In this document: in pieces, positions 33,865 to 42,910 of the stretch
Layout: each line of letters starts with the position of its first letter
How positions within the stretch are numbered: the stretch's first letter is position 1
Position numbers and translations under genes: made by a program
The notes under the pieces: model-generated
The model's database searches: none
The model's input: only the letters and a program-made list of their open reading frames with translations
Told to the model about the DNA's origin: nothing
Source: Burkholderia pyrrocinia
GTDB taxonomy: Bacteria; Pseudomonadota; Gammaproteobacteria; Burkholderiales; Burkholderiaceae
DNA length: 64,000 bases
Direction: 5' to 3'
NCBI RefSeq assembly: GCF_003330765.1
Contig: NZ_CP024903.1
Span: forward strand, 1,116,001 to 1,180,000

Positions 33865-35115
33865 TCAACCCGCGCGCGGCGCCTGCAGCCCGGCTTGCGC
33901 GGCTTGTGCGGCGCTGGCCATCTGCCGCATGTCGAAGCCCGACGGGTGCTGGTATACGCGCAGCCCGAACTCCGGCAGCACCGCGATCAGGTGGTCGAAC
34001 AGGTCGGCCTGGATGGTTTCGTAGTCGACCCACGACGTCGTATCGGTGAAGCAGTACAGTTCGAGCGGAATGCCTTCGGCCGTGAGCGGCAGCTGCCGCG
34101 CCATGCAGGTCATGTCGCGGCGGATGCGCGGATGGCCCTTCAGGTAGTTCGCGACATACGCGCGGAACGTGCCGAGATTCGTCAACTGGCGGCGGTTCGC
34201 CGGGCAGTCGCCGGCCGCGCCGAGCGTGCCGTTCCATTGCTCGATCGCGTCGACCTTGTCCTCGAGATAGTCCTTCAGCAGCGTCAGGCGTTCGAGCCGG
34301 TCGATCTCGTCGTTGGCGAGAAAGCGCACGCTCGTCGCGTCGACGAACAGCGCGCGCTTGATGCGGCGGCCGCCCGCTTCGGTCATCCCGCGCCAGTTCT
34401 GGTAGCTCTCGGTGATCAGTTTCCAGGTCGGCACCGTGATGATCGTGTGATCGAAGTTCGCGACCTTGACGGTGTTCAGCGTGATGTCGATGACCGTGCC
34501 GTCCGCGCCGGCCGACGGCATCGTGATCCAGTCGCCGATCCGCAGCATGTCGTTCGACGACAGTTGCACGCCCGCGACGAGGCCGAGCAGCGTGTCCTTG
34601 AAGATCAGCATCAGCACCGCGGACATCGCGCCGATGCCGGACAGCAGCAGGCCGATCTGCTTGCCGGTCGCATCGCCGATCACGACGAGCGCGGCCGTGA
34701 TGAACATCACGAGCTTGACCAGCTGCATCGCGCCTTTCAGCGACAGGCGCGGCTGGTCGCGATGATGCGTGCGGTGCGTGTGTTCGAGCGCGGAGAGCGT
34801 CGCGCTGATGGTGATCGTCACGAGCAATACGATCAGCGCGAACAGCACCTTGTCGGCGGCCTGCGCGGCCGTGTCCGGAATGCCGGGTACCGCGCCGAGC
34901 CCGAGCTTGATCACGACGAACGGGACGATGCGGTTCAGCCACTTGAATGCACCGAACTCGAACAGCGCATCGTCGACGCGCGTGGCGGACAGCCGCGCGA
35001 GCCGCGCCACCACGCGAAACAGCAGGAAATGGACGGTTGCGGTGATCGCGCCGGCGGCGGCGAGCAGGACGAGGATGCCGACGAGCGGCGCAAACCAGGA
35101 TTCGTTCAGGGTCAT
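33865..35115 (-). CDS. MscS-family mechanosensitive channel, YbdG-like
   Basis: A 416-residue channel of the MscS superfamily, the same length as E. coli YbdG. Several membrane helices occupy about residues 10-165. The pore-lining TM3 and beta domain are marked by GAMSAVLMLIFKDTLLGLVAG and LRIGDWITMPSAGADGTVID. The YbdG subgroup block NTVKVANFDHTIITVPTWKL then SYQNWRGMTEAGGRRIKRAL follows. It opens under membrane tension and protects against osmotic downshock, or senses it. I take ATG 35115. Longer upstream frames are Arg-rich and not channel-like. It converges with the MocR gene, 52 bases apart. Confidence 0.88.
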   Translation of the reverse strand: MTLNESWFAPLVGILVLLAAAGAITATVHFLLFRVVARLARLSATRVDDALFEFGAFKWLNRIVPFVVIKLGLGAVPGIPDTAAQAADKVLFALIVLLVTITISATLSALEHTHRTHHRDQPRLSLKGAMQLVKLVMFITAALVVIGDATGKQIGLLLSGIGAMSAVLMLIFKDTLLGLVAGVQLSSNDMLRIGDWITMPSAGADGTVIDITLNTVKVANFDHTIITVPTWKLITESYQNWRGMTEAGGRRIKRALFVDATSVRFLANDEIDRLERLTLLKDYLEDKVDAIEQWNGTLGAAGDCPANRRQLTNLGTFRAYVANYLKGHPRIRRDMTCMARQLPLTAEGIPLELYCFTDTTSWVDYETIQADLFDHLIAVLPEFGLRVYQHPSGFDMRQMASAAQAAQAGLQAPRAG

Positions 35116-35607
35116 AGGGGCAAACGGGGCCTTCTTGTGTGTTGAATCGGCGCCGCGACGCGACGCGCGCCCGGTGAAGGGCACATGAAAGGGACCGTGA
35201 TTGTGCCATCGGGTTCCGGACGCGTGCCGTGAACGCGTGTCGAGCGGCTCCCGAATCTTCTCACCATTGAGTAGGGTTCCTCTGCAATCGGGTGAGGTTG
35301 AGCGGTGAAATTGCGTCACCGCAAGCTGGTGTGCACGCTTGCCTGCGAATGCGCCACATGCATGCCCGCGATCTGCTCGAAGCGGTGACGACGGGCTTTC
35401 GCGGGGGAGAAAGCTGAACCGGCGATCCATGCAATCATGCGGGTGTCGCATGCGTTGCCGGTGTGTCGCCCGTCGTCGCGTGCGGCCAATTCGCCGACGG
35501 TGAGCGACACGCGCCTCCTTCACGCACTTGCCATGCGATGCCTGCTCGGGGCACGATGCGCGAACGACTTCGCGAACCCCGTCACTTCGTATTCACGCAT
35601 TTCACAC
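35116..35607. other. divergent intergenic region, mscS-like / sulP
   Basis: 492 bases with no convincing gene. Both flanking genes read outward, so the region must hold two promoters. I could not assign -35/-10 boxes with confidence. Short frames on both strands lack ribosome-binding sites and family features. Confidence 0.4.
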
Positions 35608-37326
35608 ATGCAAGATTCCAACGAAAGCCGCCCGTCACGCGTGCGGTGGCTGAAAGGCATCCTCCCGATCCGCCGCGCGACGGCAATCCGCGACGTATTC
35701 GCGGGCATTTCGCTCGCGTCGATGGACATCCCGCAGGTGCTCGGCTACGCGCGCATCGCCGGCATGCCGGCCGTCACGGGCCTCTACACGGTCTTTCTGC
35801 CGCTCGTCGCGTTCGCGTGCTTCGGCGCGTCGCGCCATCTCGTGGTCGCCGCCGATTCCGCGACCGCGACGATTTTCGCGAGCCGGCTTGCGTCGATGGC
35901 GCCGGCCGGCAGCGCCGAATATGCGGCGCTGGCCGGCATGGTCGCGCTGCTGACCGCCGCGATGCTGCTGCTCGCGCGCATCTTCAAGCTCGGCTTTCTC
36001 GCCGATTTCCTGTCGCGCACGGTGCTGGTCGGCTTTCTTGCCGGCGTCGGCATGCAGGTGTCGATCGCGATGCTCGGCGACATGCTCGGCCTGTCGGTGC
36101 CGTATCCGGCGTCGCGCAGCCTTGCGCAACTCGACTATGTCGTCACGCATCTCGTCCACACGAACCGGCCGACGTTCGCGCTTGCCGTGCTCGTCGTCGT
36201 CGCGATTCTTGCGTGCAAGCGATTCCTGCCGCGCATACCGATGCCGATGATCGCGGTCGCGGGCAGCATCGCCGCGAGCTACACGTTCGGCTTCTCCACG
36301 CATGGCATCGCGGTGCTCGGGCCCGTCGCGGGCGGGCTGCCGCCGCTGCGCTGGCCATCCGTCACGTGGCAGCAGTTCCTCGATCTCGTGCCGGTCGCCG
36401 CGTCGTGTTTCGTGATGATCATCGCGCAGAGCGCGGCCGCCGCGCGCGTGTTCGCGCAGCAGTACGGCGAGGACGTCGACACCAACGCCGACATCCTCGG
36501 CCTCGCGGCCGCGAACGCGGCGGCGGCGGTCGGCGGCGCGTTCGTCGTCAACGGCAGCCCGACGCAGACGGCGATGGCCGATGGCGCGGGCGTGCGCAGC
36601 CAGATCGGGCATCTTGCGTTCGCCGCCGTCGTGGTGGTCGTGCTGCTGTTCTTCAGCACGTATCTGCAGTATCTGCCGCATGCGGTACTGGCCGGCATCG
36701 TGTTTACGATCGCGCTCGGGCTGATCAACGTGCGCAGCCTCGCGGCGATCCGCAAGGAAAGCCCCGGCGAATTCACGCTCGCGCTGGTGACGGCCGCGGC
36801 CGTCGTGACGGTCGGCGTCGAGCAGGGCATCCTGCTGGCCGTCGCGCTGTCGCTGATGCGGCACGTGCGCCACAGCTACCAGCCGCACACGATGGTGCTC
36901 GAGCCCGTCGAAGGCAACGGGCGGTGGCAGCCGGTGCCCGCGCGGCGGGGCGCGATGACGGCGCCGGGGCTGATCGTCTACCGGTTCGGCTCCGACCTGT
37001 TCTTCGCGAACGACCACCTGTTCGCCGCCGAAGTGACCGAACTCGTGGACGCGGCGCCGGTGCCGCCGCGCTGGTTCGTCGTCGACGCGGGCGCGATCAC
37101 CGATGTCGACTATTCGGCCGCGCGGACGTTGACCGATCTCGTCAAGGCGCTGCAAGCGCGCGGGATCGGCGTGCTGTTCGGGCGCGTCAATCGCTACCTG
37201 CGCGCGGACATGGATCGTCACCGGATCACGGAGATCGTCGGCGCGTCGTGCATCTTCCCGACGCTGCATCAGGCGCTGGAGGCTGCGGGCACGACGCCGG
37301 CGCCGCAGGAGCCGGGCACCGTGTAG
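35608..37326 (+). CDS. SulP-family anion transporter with STAS domain
   Basis: A 572-residue SLC26/SulP transporter. The membrane part (about residues 10-420, 12-14 helices) carries the SulP signature AGISLASMDIPQVLGYARIAG then MPAVTGLY, and the AFVVNGSPTQTAMADGAG region of the anion site. The C-terminal STAS domain (about 450-560) includes GLIVYRFGSDLFFANDHLF and WFVVDAGAITDVDYSA. It transports sulfate, bicarbonate or dicarboxylates, and which one is not decidable here. ATG 35608 opens a short polar segment before the first conserved helix. The longer upstream frame is not conserved-looking. Confidence 0.87.
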   Translation: MQDSNESRPSRVRWLKGILPIRRATAIRDVFAGISLASMDIPQVLGYARIAGMPAVTGLYTVFLPLVAFACFGASRHLVVAADSATATIFASRLASMAPAGSAEYAALAGMVALLTAAMLLLARIFKLGFLADFLSRTVLVGFLAGVGMQVSIAMLGDMLGLSVPYPASRSLAQLDYVVTHLVHTNRPTFALAVLVVVAILACKRFLPRIPMPMIAVAGSIAASYTFGFSTHGIAVLGPVAGGLPPLRWPSVTWQQFLDLVPVAASCFVMIIAQSAAAARVFAQQYGEDVDTNADILGLAAANAAAAVGGAFVVNGSPTQTAMADGAGVRSQIGHLAFAAVVVVVLLFFSTYLQYLPHAVLAGIVFTIALGLINVRSLAAIRKESPGEFTLALVTAAAVVTVGVEQGILLAVALSLMRHVRHSYQPHTMVLEPVEGNGRWQPVPARRGAMTAPGLIVYRFGSDLFFANDHLFAAEVTELVDAAPVPPRWFVVDAGAITDVDYSAARTLTDLVKALQARGIGVLFGRVNRYLRADMDRHRITEIVGASCIFPTLHQALEAAGTTPAPQEPGTV

Positions 37327-37338
37327 CGCGAAGCGGCG

Positions 37339-38205
37339 CTAGGCGGCTGCGCGCAAGCGCGCGAAGCCGTTGCGCAGGTGACGGGCCAGTTCCGTCGCGG
37401 CCGGCGTGCGCTGGCCACGCGGCAGATGAAGGTTGATCGCGAAGTTCGGCAGCGCGGGCAGGCCGCTGCCGGCCGGCAGGATGTCGAGGTCGGTCGGCAC
37501 GGTGGACGCGAGCCAGACGGTCACCGCGAGATCGGAGCGCACGGTCGCGGCCGTCGCGTCGATGCTGCCGTTCTCGAACACGGTGCGCCACGCACGATCG
37601 CAGTCGCGCAGCGCGTCGAGCACCGTCGGGCGGAACGCGCAGGTCTGCGCGACCATCGACACGGGCAGCGGCGTGTTCCGGTGCGCGGTGCCGCCTTTCG
37701 CACCGACCCAGACCAGGCGGTCGACGGCGATGCATTCGCCGCGCGATGGCCCGACCGGCGCCTCGATCAGCGCGACGTCGAGATCGCCCTGCGTGAGCCC
37801 CCGCCGCAGTTCCGGCGACGCCGCGCACACGAGCGTGATCGCGACCTGCGGATGCGCCTGCGCATAGCCTTTCAGGATCGGTGCGAGACAGGTGCCGACG
37901 AGATCCTGCGGTGCGCCGAGACGAACCGCGCCTTCAACCGCGCCTGCCGTCATGTCGGTCAGCAGCGCATCGTGCACGGCGAGCAGCCGGCGTGCTTGCC
38001 CGAGCAGCCGCTCGCCGGCCGCCGTGAGCAGCAGGTTGCGATGCTCGCGGACGAACAGCGGGCCGGACAGCGTTTCCAGTCGCGCGACCTGCTGGCTGAT
38101 CGCGCCTTGCGTCAGGTGCAACGCGCGGCTGGCCGCCGTCATGCTGCGGTGATCGGCGACCGTGACGAATGCGCGCAGCAGCGCGATGTCGAGATTGCGT
38201 GCCAT
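37339..38205 (-). CDS. LysR-family regulator paired with LysE-type exporter
   Basis: A 288-residue LysR regulator. It has HTH RNLDIALLRAFVTVADHRSM with SRALHLTQGAISQQVARLE, then an effector domain of standard length (GAVRLGAPQDLVGTCLAPIL). It is divergent from a LysE/RhtB-family exporter at 38310, the ArgP-LysE-like arrangement in which the regulator senses the exported amino acid. An alternative ATG 9 bases upstream (38214) is equally possible, as neither has a clear ribosome-binding site. Confidence 0.87.
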   Translation of the reverse strand: MARNLDIALLRAFVTVADHRSMTAASRALHLTQGAISQQVARLETLSGPLFVREHRNLLLTAAGERLLGQARRLLAVHDALLTDMTAGAVEGAVRLGAPQDLVGTCLAPILKGYAQAHPQVAITLVCAASPELRRGLTQGDLDVALIEAPVGPSRGECIAVDRLVWVGAKGGTAHRNTPLPVSMVAQTCAFRPTVLDALRDCDRAWRTVFENGSIDATAATVRSDLAVTVWLASTVPTDLDILPAGSGLPALPNFAINLHLPRGQRTPAATELARHLRNGFARLRAAA

Positions 38206-38309
38206 GCGTCGCATTATGAATGCTAATGGCAGGCATAAAAAGCTTTCGCTGTCGTGATGGGAGGATCGCGGGTAAAACAGGGCTTCGACGACGACAACCA
38301 GGAGCTTCC

Positions 38310-38909
38310 GTGCCGCTTCGCGACTACCTGCCGCTGATGCTGTTCGTGATCGTGTCCACCGTGACGCCGGGCGGCGCGACCACGCTCGCAACCGCATCGG
38401 GCGCCCATTTCGGCTATCGGCGTTCGCTGCCGCTGATGGCGGGCATCGCGGCCGGCCTTGCGTCGATGGCGGCGGCCGCCGCGGCCGGGCTCGGCGGCGT
38501 GCTGCTCGCGCTGCCCGCGTTGCAGCTCGCGATGAAGGCGGCCGGTTCGTTGTACCTCGTGTGGCTGGCCGTGCGGATCGGGCGCGGCGGCAAGCCCCGG
38601 CTCGATGCCGCCGTGCACCGGCCGCAAGGGTTCATCAGCGGCGTATGGATGCTCTGGCACAACCCGAAAGGCTGGGCGATGACGCTCGGCGCGGCCGCGT
38701 CGTTCGCCGCGCTCGCGTCCGGGCCGGCGCGGCTCGGTGTATTGCTCGGGCTGGCGTTCGGCGTGGCCGCGATGGCGTCGCTGTCGCTGTGGTGTTTCGC
38801 CGGGCTGCTGTTTGCGCGCGTGTTGCGCACGGAGCGGCAGTGGCGCTGCCTGAATGCCGGGCTGGGCGTGCTGCTCGTGGTGTCGATCGTGCCGATGTGG
38901 CTGCCGTAG
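38310..38909 (+). CDS. LysE/RhtB-family amino-acid exporter
   Basis: A 199-residue inner-membrane protein with about six helices and the LysE/RhtB entry motif STVTPGGATTLATASGAHFG (normally TPGPN-x-xL-x-xxS-x-xxG, here GGA replaces GPN). Then follow the first-half helices (GIAAGLASMAAAAAAGLGG) and the family's NPKGWAMTLGAAASF. It exports amino acids or homoserine-like metabolites. GTG 38310 is the start because AGGAG lies 5 bases upstream, and the upstream frame is basic and unconserved. It is divergent from its presumed LysR regulator. Confidence 0.85.
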   Translation: MPLRDYLPLMLFVIVSTVTPGGATTLATASGAHFGYRRSLPLMAGIAAGLASMAAAAAAGLGGVLLALPALQLAMKAAGSLYLVWLAVRIGRGGKPRLDAAVHRPQGFISGVWMLWHNPKGWAMTLGAAASFAALASGPARLGVLLGLAFGVAAMASLSLWCFAGLLFARVLRTERQWRCLNAGLGVLLVVSIVPMWLP

Positions 38910-38934
38910 GCGGATCGCGACGCGGCGTCCGCTT

Positions 38935-40389
38935 TCAACGCGAACCGGCGCGCGCGGCGCCAGCCGATCGCCCGCCCGCACCGGCCGACCACAACGGCAG
39001 CCACAGCGTCGTGACGAAGCTCGCTGCGTGCAGCGCGCAAAGCAGGCCGAACGCCCACGCGTATGCGTGGGCTTGCGTGCCGCCGCCCGATGCCGATTCG
39101 GCCTGCAGCCGCCACGCGAGGAACAGCGTGCACATCGTCATGAACGTCGGGCCGCCGAGGCGCTGGACAATATTGAGCGACGTCGTCGCCATCGGCAGGT
39201 TGCGGCGCTCGACCGATGCATACGCGGCGGAGATCGACGGCACGCCGATCGCGCTCTGGCCCATGCCCCGCAGAAACAGCGCCGGCACGAGCACGTAGGG
39301 ATCGTAGCCGGCCAGCGCGAGGAACACCAACGGCAACGTTGCGAACAATGCCAGCAGCGCGCCGGCGGCGGCCAGCCGGCGCACGCCGAACCGGCTCGTC
39401 AGCGCGCCCATCGACGGATAGGTGACGAGCATGCCGAGCCCGAGCGGCGCAAGCAGCCAGCCCATCTCGCCCGGCGAACGCCCGCACGCCTGGATCAGGA
39501 ACACGGGGATCAGCATCTGGCCCGCGTACATCGCGCCGTTCGACAGGAACTGGGTGCCGGCCGCCGCGCCGAACACGCGGGCACGAAACAGCGCGAGATC
39601 GATCAACGCATGCTCGCCCTTGTGTCGCTCGAAGCGCAGGAACGCCGCGAGCAGCAGTGCCGAGCACGCGATCGCGGCGATGCCAAGCGCCGAGCCGATC
39701 CGCTCGGCGCCGTACAGGAACAGCACGAGGCTCGGCGACAGCAGCGCGAGGCCGATCCAGTCGAGTTCGCGTCGTGGCGCGTCGTCCCGGTCGCCCGGCA
39801 GGAACCGCACGGCCAGCGCGAGCGCCAGCACCCCGACGGGCAGGTTCACGAGAAACAGCCAGCGCCACGATGCGTGCTGGAGGATCGCGCCGGCGACGAC
39901 GGGGCCGAGGATCGGCGCCAGCAGCACGGGCACCGCCGCGTAACCGATCACGCGTGCCATCTGCTGGCCGGCGACGCGCGCGATCATCATCTGCGCCATC
40001 GGCGCGAGCAGGCCGCCGCTGACGCCTTGCAGCACGCGGAACGCGATCAGCGACGGCGCGGACCATGCGAGCCCGCACAGTGCCGACGTGAACGTGAACG
40101 CCGAGAAGCACCACAGGTACAGCGCCTTCGCGCCGATGCGGTCGACCAGCCAGCCGTTCAGCGGCAGCATCAGCGTCAGCGCGAGCAGGTAGCCGCTCGT
40201 TACCCACTGGATCGTCGACAGGCTCGCATGCAGGTCGGTCGCGAGGCTCGACAGCGACACGTTGACGATCGTCGCATCGAGTTGCGACAGCAGCGAGCCG
40301 AGCGTCGCAACCGCGCTGACTTTCCAGATCGACGGATCGAGCCGGCCGGCCGCGTGGCCCGGCGCCGGCTGCGCGGGTTGGTCGTTCAC
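38935..40389 (-). CDS. DHA2-type MFS drug exporter in a MarR operon
   Basis: A 484-residue, 14-helix major facilitator of the DHA2 group. It has QLDATIVNVSLSSLATDL near residue 37, motif A-like LVDRIGAKALYLW, and motif C-like VPVLLAPILGPVVAGAILQ. It probably expels hydrophobic drugs or aromatics. The start codon is GTG 40389, overlapping the stop of the upstream isochorismatase-like gene by 4 bases (GTGA), so translation is coupled. It is the third gene of a minus-strand marR-hydrolase-MFS operon controlled from the palindrome at 41481-41508. Confidence 0.87.
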   Translation of the reverse strand: MNDQPAQPAPGHAAGRLDPSIWKVSAVATLGSLLSQLDATIVNVSLSSLATDLHASLSTIQWVTSGYLLALTLMLPLNGWLVDRIGAKALYLWCFSAFTFTSALCGLAWSAPSLIAFRVLQGVSGGLLAPMAQMMIARVAGQQMARVIGYAAVPVLLAPILGPVVAGAILQHASWRWLFLVNLPVGVLALALAVRFLPGDRDDAPRRELDWIGLALLSPSLVLFLYGAERIGSALGIAAIACSALLLAAFLRFERHKGEHALIDLALFRARVFGAAAGTQFLSNGAMYAGQMLIPVFLIQACGRSPGEMGWLLAPLGLGMLVTYPSMGALTSRFGVRRLAAAGALLALFATLPLVFLALAGYDPYVLVPALFLRGMGQSAIGVPSISAAYASVERRNLPMATTSLNIVQRLGGPTFMTMCTLFLAWRLQAESASGGGTQAHAYAWAFGLLCALHAASFVTTLWLPLWSAGAGGRSAGAARAGSR

Positions 40390-40949
40390 GCGTCGCGCGG
40401 GTCGAGCAGCGCGACGATGTCCTGCGTCGTGCCCGTCTCGCCGAGGCGCGGGAACAGACGCTCGACGCTGTTCGCGTGCGCGTCCGCGTTGAGGTCGGTC
40501 ATTGCGTCGACGGCAAGCGTCACGTTGTAGCCGAGTTCGTGCGCCTGCCGTGCGGTCGATTCGACGCCGATGCTCGTCGCGATACCGGTCAGAACGATCT
40601 GCGTGACGCCTGCCGCCTTCAGGTGCGTGTCGAGATCCGTACCGGTAAACGCACCCCAGGTCTTCTTTGTCACGACGTGGTCGCCCGGCTGCCGGTTCAG
40701 TTCGGGCACGAGTTCGGTCCAGTCGGTGGGGAGGGCATCCAGGCGCACCTGCTGCTGCGTGCGGCCCGGTGCGCCGCCGGCGACGTTGACCAGTACGACC
40801 GGCAGGCCGCGGCTACGGAATGCGTCGAGCAGTTCGCGGGTGCGCGCGATTACCGGTGCGACCGGGTGTGCGGTGGGGAGGGCGGCGATGCCTTTCTGCA
40901 GGTCGATGACGACGAGTGCCGTGTTCGTGTCGAGACGGGTTGCGCTCAT
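40386..40949 (-). CDS. isochorismatase-family hydrolase
   Basis: A 187-residue cysteine-hydrolase-fold protein. It has the N-terminal Asp in ALVVIDLQKG (about Asp16), Lys in VTKKTWGAF (about 94-95), and the cis-peptide region LTGIATSIGVESTARQAHELG. The usual nucleophile position is Ser in TSIGVES instead of Cys (TSVCVES), so thiol-based hydrolysis is doubtful. YcaC-like and other Ser/Gly-substituted members exist. GGAG lies 7 bases before ATG 40949. It sits in an operon between the MarR regulator and the exporter. Substrate unknown. Confidence 0.83.
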   Translation of the reverse strand: MSATRLDTNTALVVIDLQKGIAALPTAHPVAPVIARTRELLDAFRSRGLPVVLVNVAGGAPGRTQQQVRLDALPTDWTELVPELNRQPGDHVVTKKTWGAFTGTDLDTHLKAAGVTQIVLTGIATSIGVESTARQAHELGYNVTLAVDAMTDLNADAHANSVERLFPRLGETGTTQDIVALLDPRDA

Positions 40950-41017
40950 GATGGGACTCCGTGGAAAAGGGCGAAGGGGGCCGTGCGCGCGGATGCCGCG
41001 TGGCGCGCGGGCCGGAT

Positions 41018-41473
41018 TCATTGGTCGCCGATGCGACGGATCAGCGGGATGGCGGCGGCGAGCGTGCGGATTTCTTCGGGATCGAGCTTCTCGATCGCGG
41101 CACCGAGCCACTGGTGCTTCGCGACGTTGCGCTTGCGCCGCGCCTCGAGGCCGACCGCGGTCAGCTGGAAAAGGATCTGGCGGCCGTCGGTCGGATGCGG
41201 TTCGCGCTCGACGAGACCGTCTTCCTCGAGACTCGCGAGTATCGCCTTCATCGACTGTGGCTTCATCGCTTCGGCGCGCGCGAGATCGGCGGTCGTCATC
41301 GGCCCGTGCCGTTCGAGTCGCGCGAGCGCGCTCGTCTGGGACATGCCGAGCCCTTCGGATTCGATTTCGGAGCGGAGCCGGCGGATCAACTGGCCAACGG
41401 CGAGGGTCAGGTCGGCGGCGACGATGTCGGCGGAAACGCTGGTTTTGCGTGGAGGGTTCATGCGACGGATCAT
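41018..41473 (-). CDS. MarR-family repressor
   Basis: A 151-residue MarR regulator with the winged helix at about residues 45-115 (SQTSALARLERHGPMTTADL, RAEAMKPQSMKAILASLEED, GLVEREPHPTDGRQILFQLT). It probably represses its own operon (hydrolase and MFS exporter) until bound by a small aromatic or drug. ATG 41473 lies 7 bases after a perfect 28-bp palindrome that must overlap the promoter. A second in-frame ATG at 41461 is possible, and neither has a strong ribosome-binding site. Confidence 0.9.
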   Translation of the reverse strand: MIRRMNPPRKTSVSADIVAADLTLAVGQLIRRLRSEIESEGLGMSQTSALARLERHGPMTTADLARAEAMKPQSMKAILASLEEDGLVEREPHPTDGRQILFQLTAVGLEARRKRNVAKHQWLGAAIEKLDPEEIRTLAAAIPLIRRIGDQ

Positions 41474-41480
41474 AGGATAC

Positions 41481-41508
41481 GACAGTTAAACTTGCAAGTT
41501 TAACTGTC
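41481..41508. promoter_or_regulatory. perfect 28-bp palindromic MarR operator
   Basis: GACAGTTAAACTTG is followed directly by its exact reverse complement, giving a gapless 28-bp dyad in an otherwise GC-rich region. It sits immediately upstream of the minus-strand MarR start. Position, symmetry and AT-rich core (AGTTAAACTT) fit a MarR-dimer operator overlapping the -10 region. Confidence 0.85.
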
Positions 41509-41546
41509 TAATTGTGTGCCAGGTCGCGTCGCCGTCTGGCGCAGGG

Positions 41547-41780
41547 TTACGCGCGGCGGGGTGTGACCGGTACGACTTCGCTATATTTCGGGGTCGCGTT
41601 CTCGTGCAGCAGGTCGCCGAGGTATTGCGCGAGTTCGTCCGCGGCGAGCGTGGACGGAATCTGCAGGTTGGCCGGGCGCCGCTTGCCTTCGGCGCCGAGA
41701 TCGAACACGGCCCAGCGGCCGTTCGCGCGCACGACGGCGAGCAACCGTCCGAATGCGTTGAAGCGGTATTCGTCCTGCAT
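41547..41780 (-). CDS. small conserved hypothetical protein
   Basis: A 77-residue protein with a compact fold suggested by DEYRFNAFGRLLAVVRANGR then WAVFDLGAEGKRRPA, and an acidic helical C-terminal half (LAADELAQYLGDLLHENATP). Similar short proteins occur widely in Burkholderia, and I know no function. The reading frame has the expected GC bias, and it ends 38 bases from the MarR palindrome with opposite-side neighbours on the same strand. It lies 44 bases upstream of the pbpG stop on the right. Confidence 0.65.
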   Translation of the reverse strand: MQDEYRFNAFGRLLAVVRANGRWAVFDLGAEGKRRPANLQIPSTLAADELAQYLGDLLHENATPKYSEVVPVTPRRA

Positions 41781-41824
41781 GGCGTTGCTCCCGCGGGGTG
41801 AACGCGCCGGCCGCCCGCGCGCGC

Positions 41825-42910
41825 TTACTGGATCGAGCAGGTCAGCCAGCGATGGATTTTGAGCGCATCGCTCGACACGCCGGCACGCGTCGGCGCGCCG
41901 AGCAGCACGACCGTTTCGCGGCGGCCCTTCACGCGCATGCGCATCACGACGCCGTGCCCCGATTCGTTGATGAAGCCGGTCTTCTGCAACCGGATCGGCA
42001 GGCGGCGGTAGCGGACGAGCGGGTCGGAATTCACGTACACCAGCTCGCCGTCGCCGGGGCGCACGGTGGTCGACGTATCCGTCGAGAAATAGCGGATCAG
42101 CGGATCCTGCGCCGCCGCGCCGACGAGCCGCGCAAGATCCTCGGCCGTCGACACGTTGTGCGGCGACAGGCCGGTCGGCTCCCGGAAGTGCGTATGGCGC
42201 ATGCCGAGCCGGCGCGCTTCGCGGTTCATCGCCTTGACGAATGCGGCGCGCCCGCCCGGATAGTCGCGGCTCAGCGCGGCGGCCGCGCGGTTTTCCGACG
42301 ACATCAGCGCGATATGGAACATGTCGCGGCGCGACAGTTCCGAGCCTACCTGCAATCGCGAACCGGTGAACTTGATCATGTCGCGATCGCGCGCGGTGAC
42401 GCGCAGCACGCCGTTCAGCGGACGATCGGCGTCGCGTGCGACGACGGCCGTCATCAGCTTCGAGATCGACGCGATCGGCCGCACGGTGCGTGCGTTGCGG
42501 GCCAGCAGCGGCGTGCCGGAATCGACGTCGAGCACGTAGGCCGCGCGTGAATGCAGCGCGTTGACCGCGCGCGGGTTGTAGCCGCAGTTCGCCATCAGGC
42601 GCGGTTGAGTGGCGGGGCGCGGGCGTACGGCGGTCGTGCGCTTCGCGCGACGCTGCTGCGGGGCCGGCGCCGCGTGACGCTTGACGGCATGATGCTTCGC
42701 ATGTGGGCGGCGATGCTTGACGGCCTTGGTCTTGCGGTGAGCTGGCTTCTTCTTGACGGCTTTCGTCTTTGCATGCGCATGGGCATGCGCGGCGCGATGC
42801 GGCTGCACGCGCTGCGCGGACGCATTCGCGGCGAACGCGAGCAGCAGGAACGAGAGGGCGAGGATCAGGGTGGTCCGGGCGCGAGGCAGGCGCGCGATGA
42901 GGCCGGTCAA
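41825..42910 (-). CDS. pbpG: D-alanyl-D-alanine endopeptidase, PBP7-like
   Basis: A 361-residue exported S11 peptidase that cleaves D-Ala-mDAP cross-links in peptidoglycan. After a signal peptide (RTTLILALSFLLLAFAANAS-AQ) comes a long low-complexity linker of Ala, His, Lys, Arg and Pro (about residues 35-105). Then follows the catalytic domain with Ser148-x-x-Lys151 (SISK), Ser205-Glu-Asn207 (SEN) and Lys310-Thr-Gly312 (KTG), all intact. It has no C-terminal amphipathic anchor, as in PBP7/8. The cationic His/Lys-rich linker is unusual compared with E. coli PBP7 and may bind polyanions or the wall. Confidence 0.88.
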   Translation of the reverse strand: MTGLIARLPRARTTLILALSFLLLAFAANASAQRVQPHRAAHAHAHAKTKAVKKKPAHRKTKAVKHRRPHAKHHAVKRHAAPAPQQRRAKRTTAVRPRPATQPRLMANCGYNPRAVNALHSRAAYVLDVDSGTPLLARNARTVRPIASISKLMTAVVARDADRPLNGVLRVTARDRDMIKFTGSRLQVGSELSRRDMFHIALMSSENRAAAALSRDYPGGRAAFVKAMNREARRLGMRHTHFREPTGLSPHNVSTAEDLARLVGAAAQDPLIRYFSTDTSTTVRPGDGELVYVNSDPLVRYRRLPIRLQKTGFINESGHGVVMRMRVKGRRETVVLLGAPTRAGVSSDALKIHRWLTCSIQ

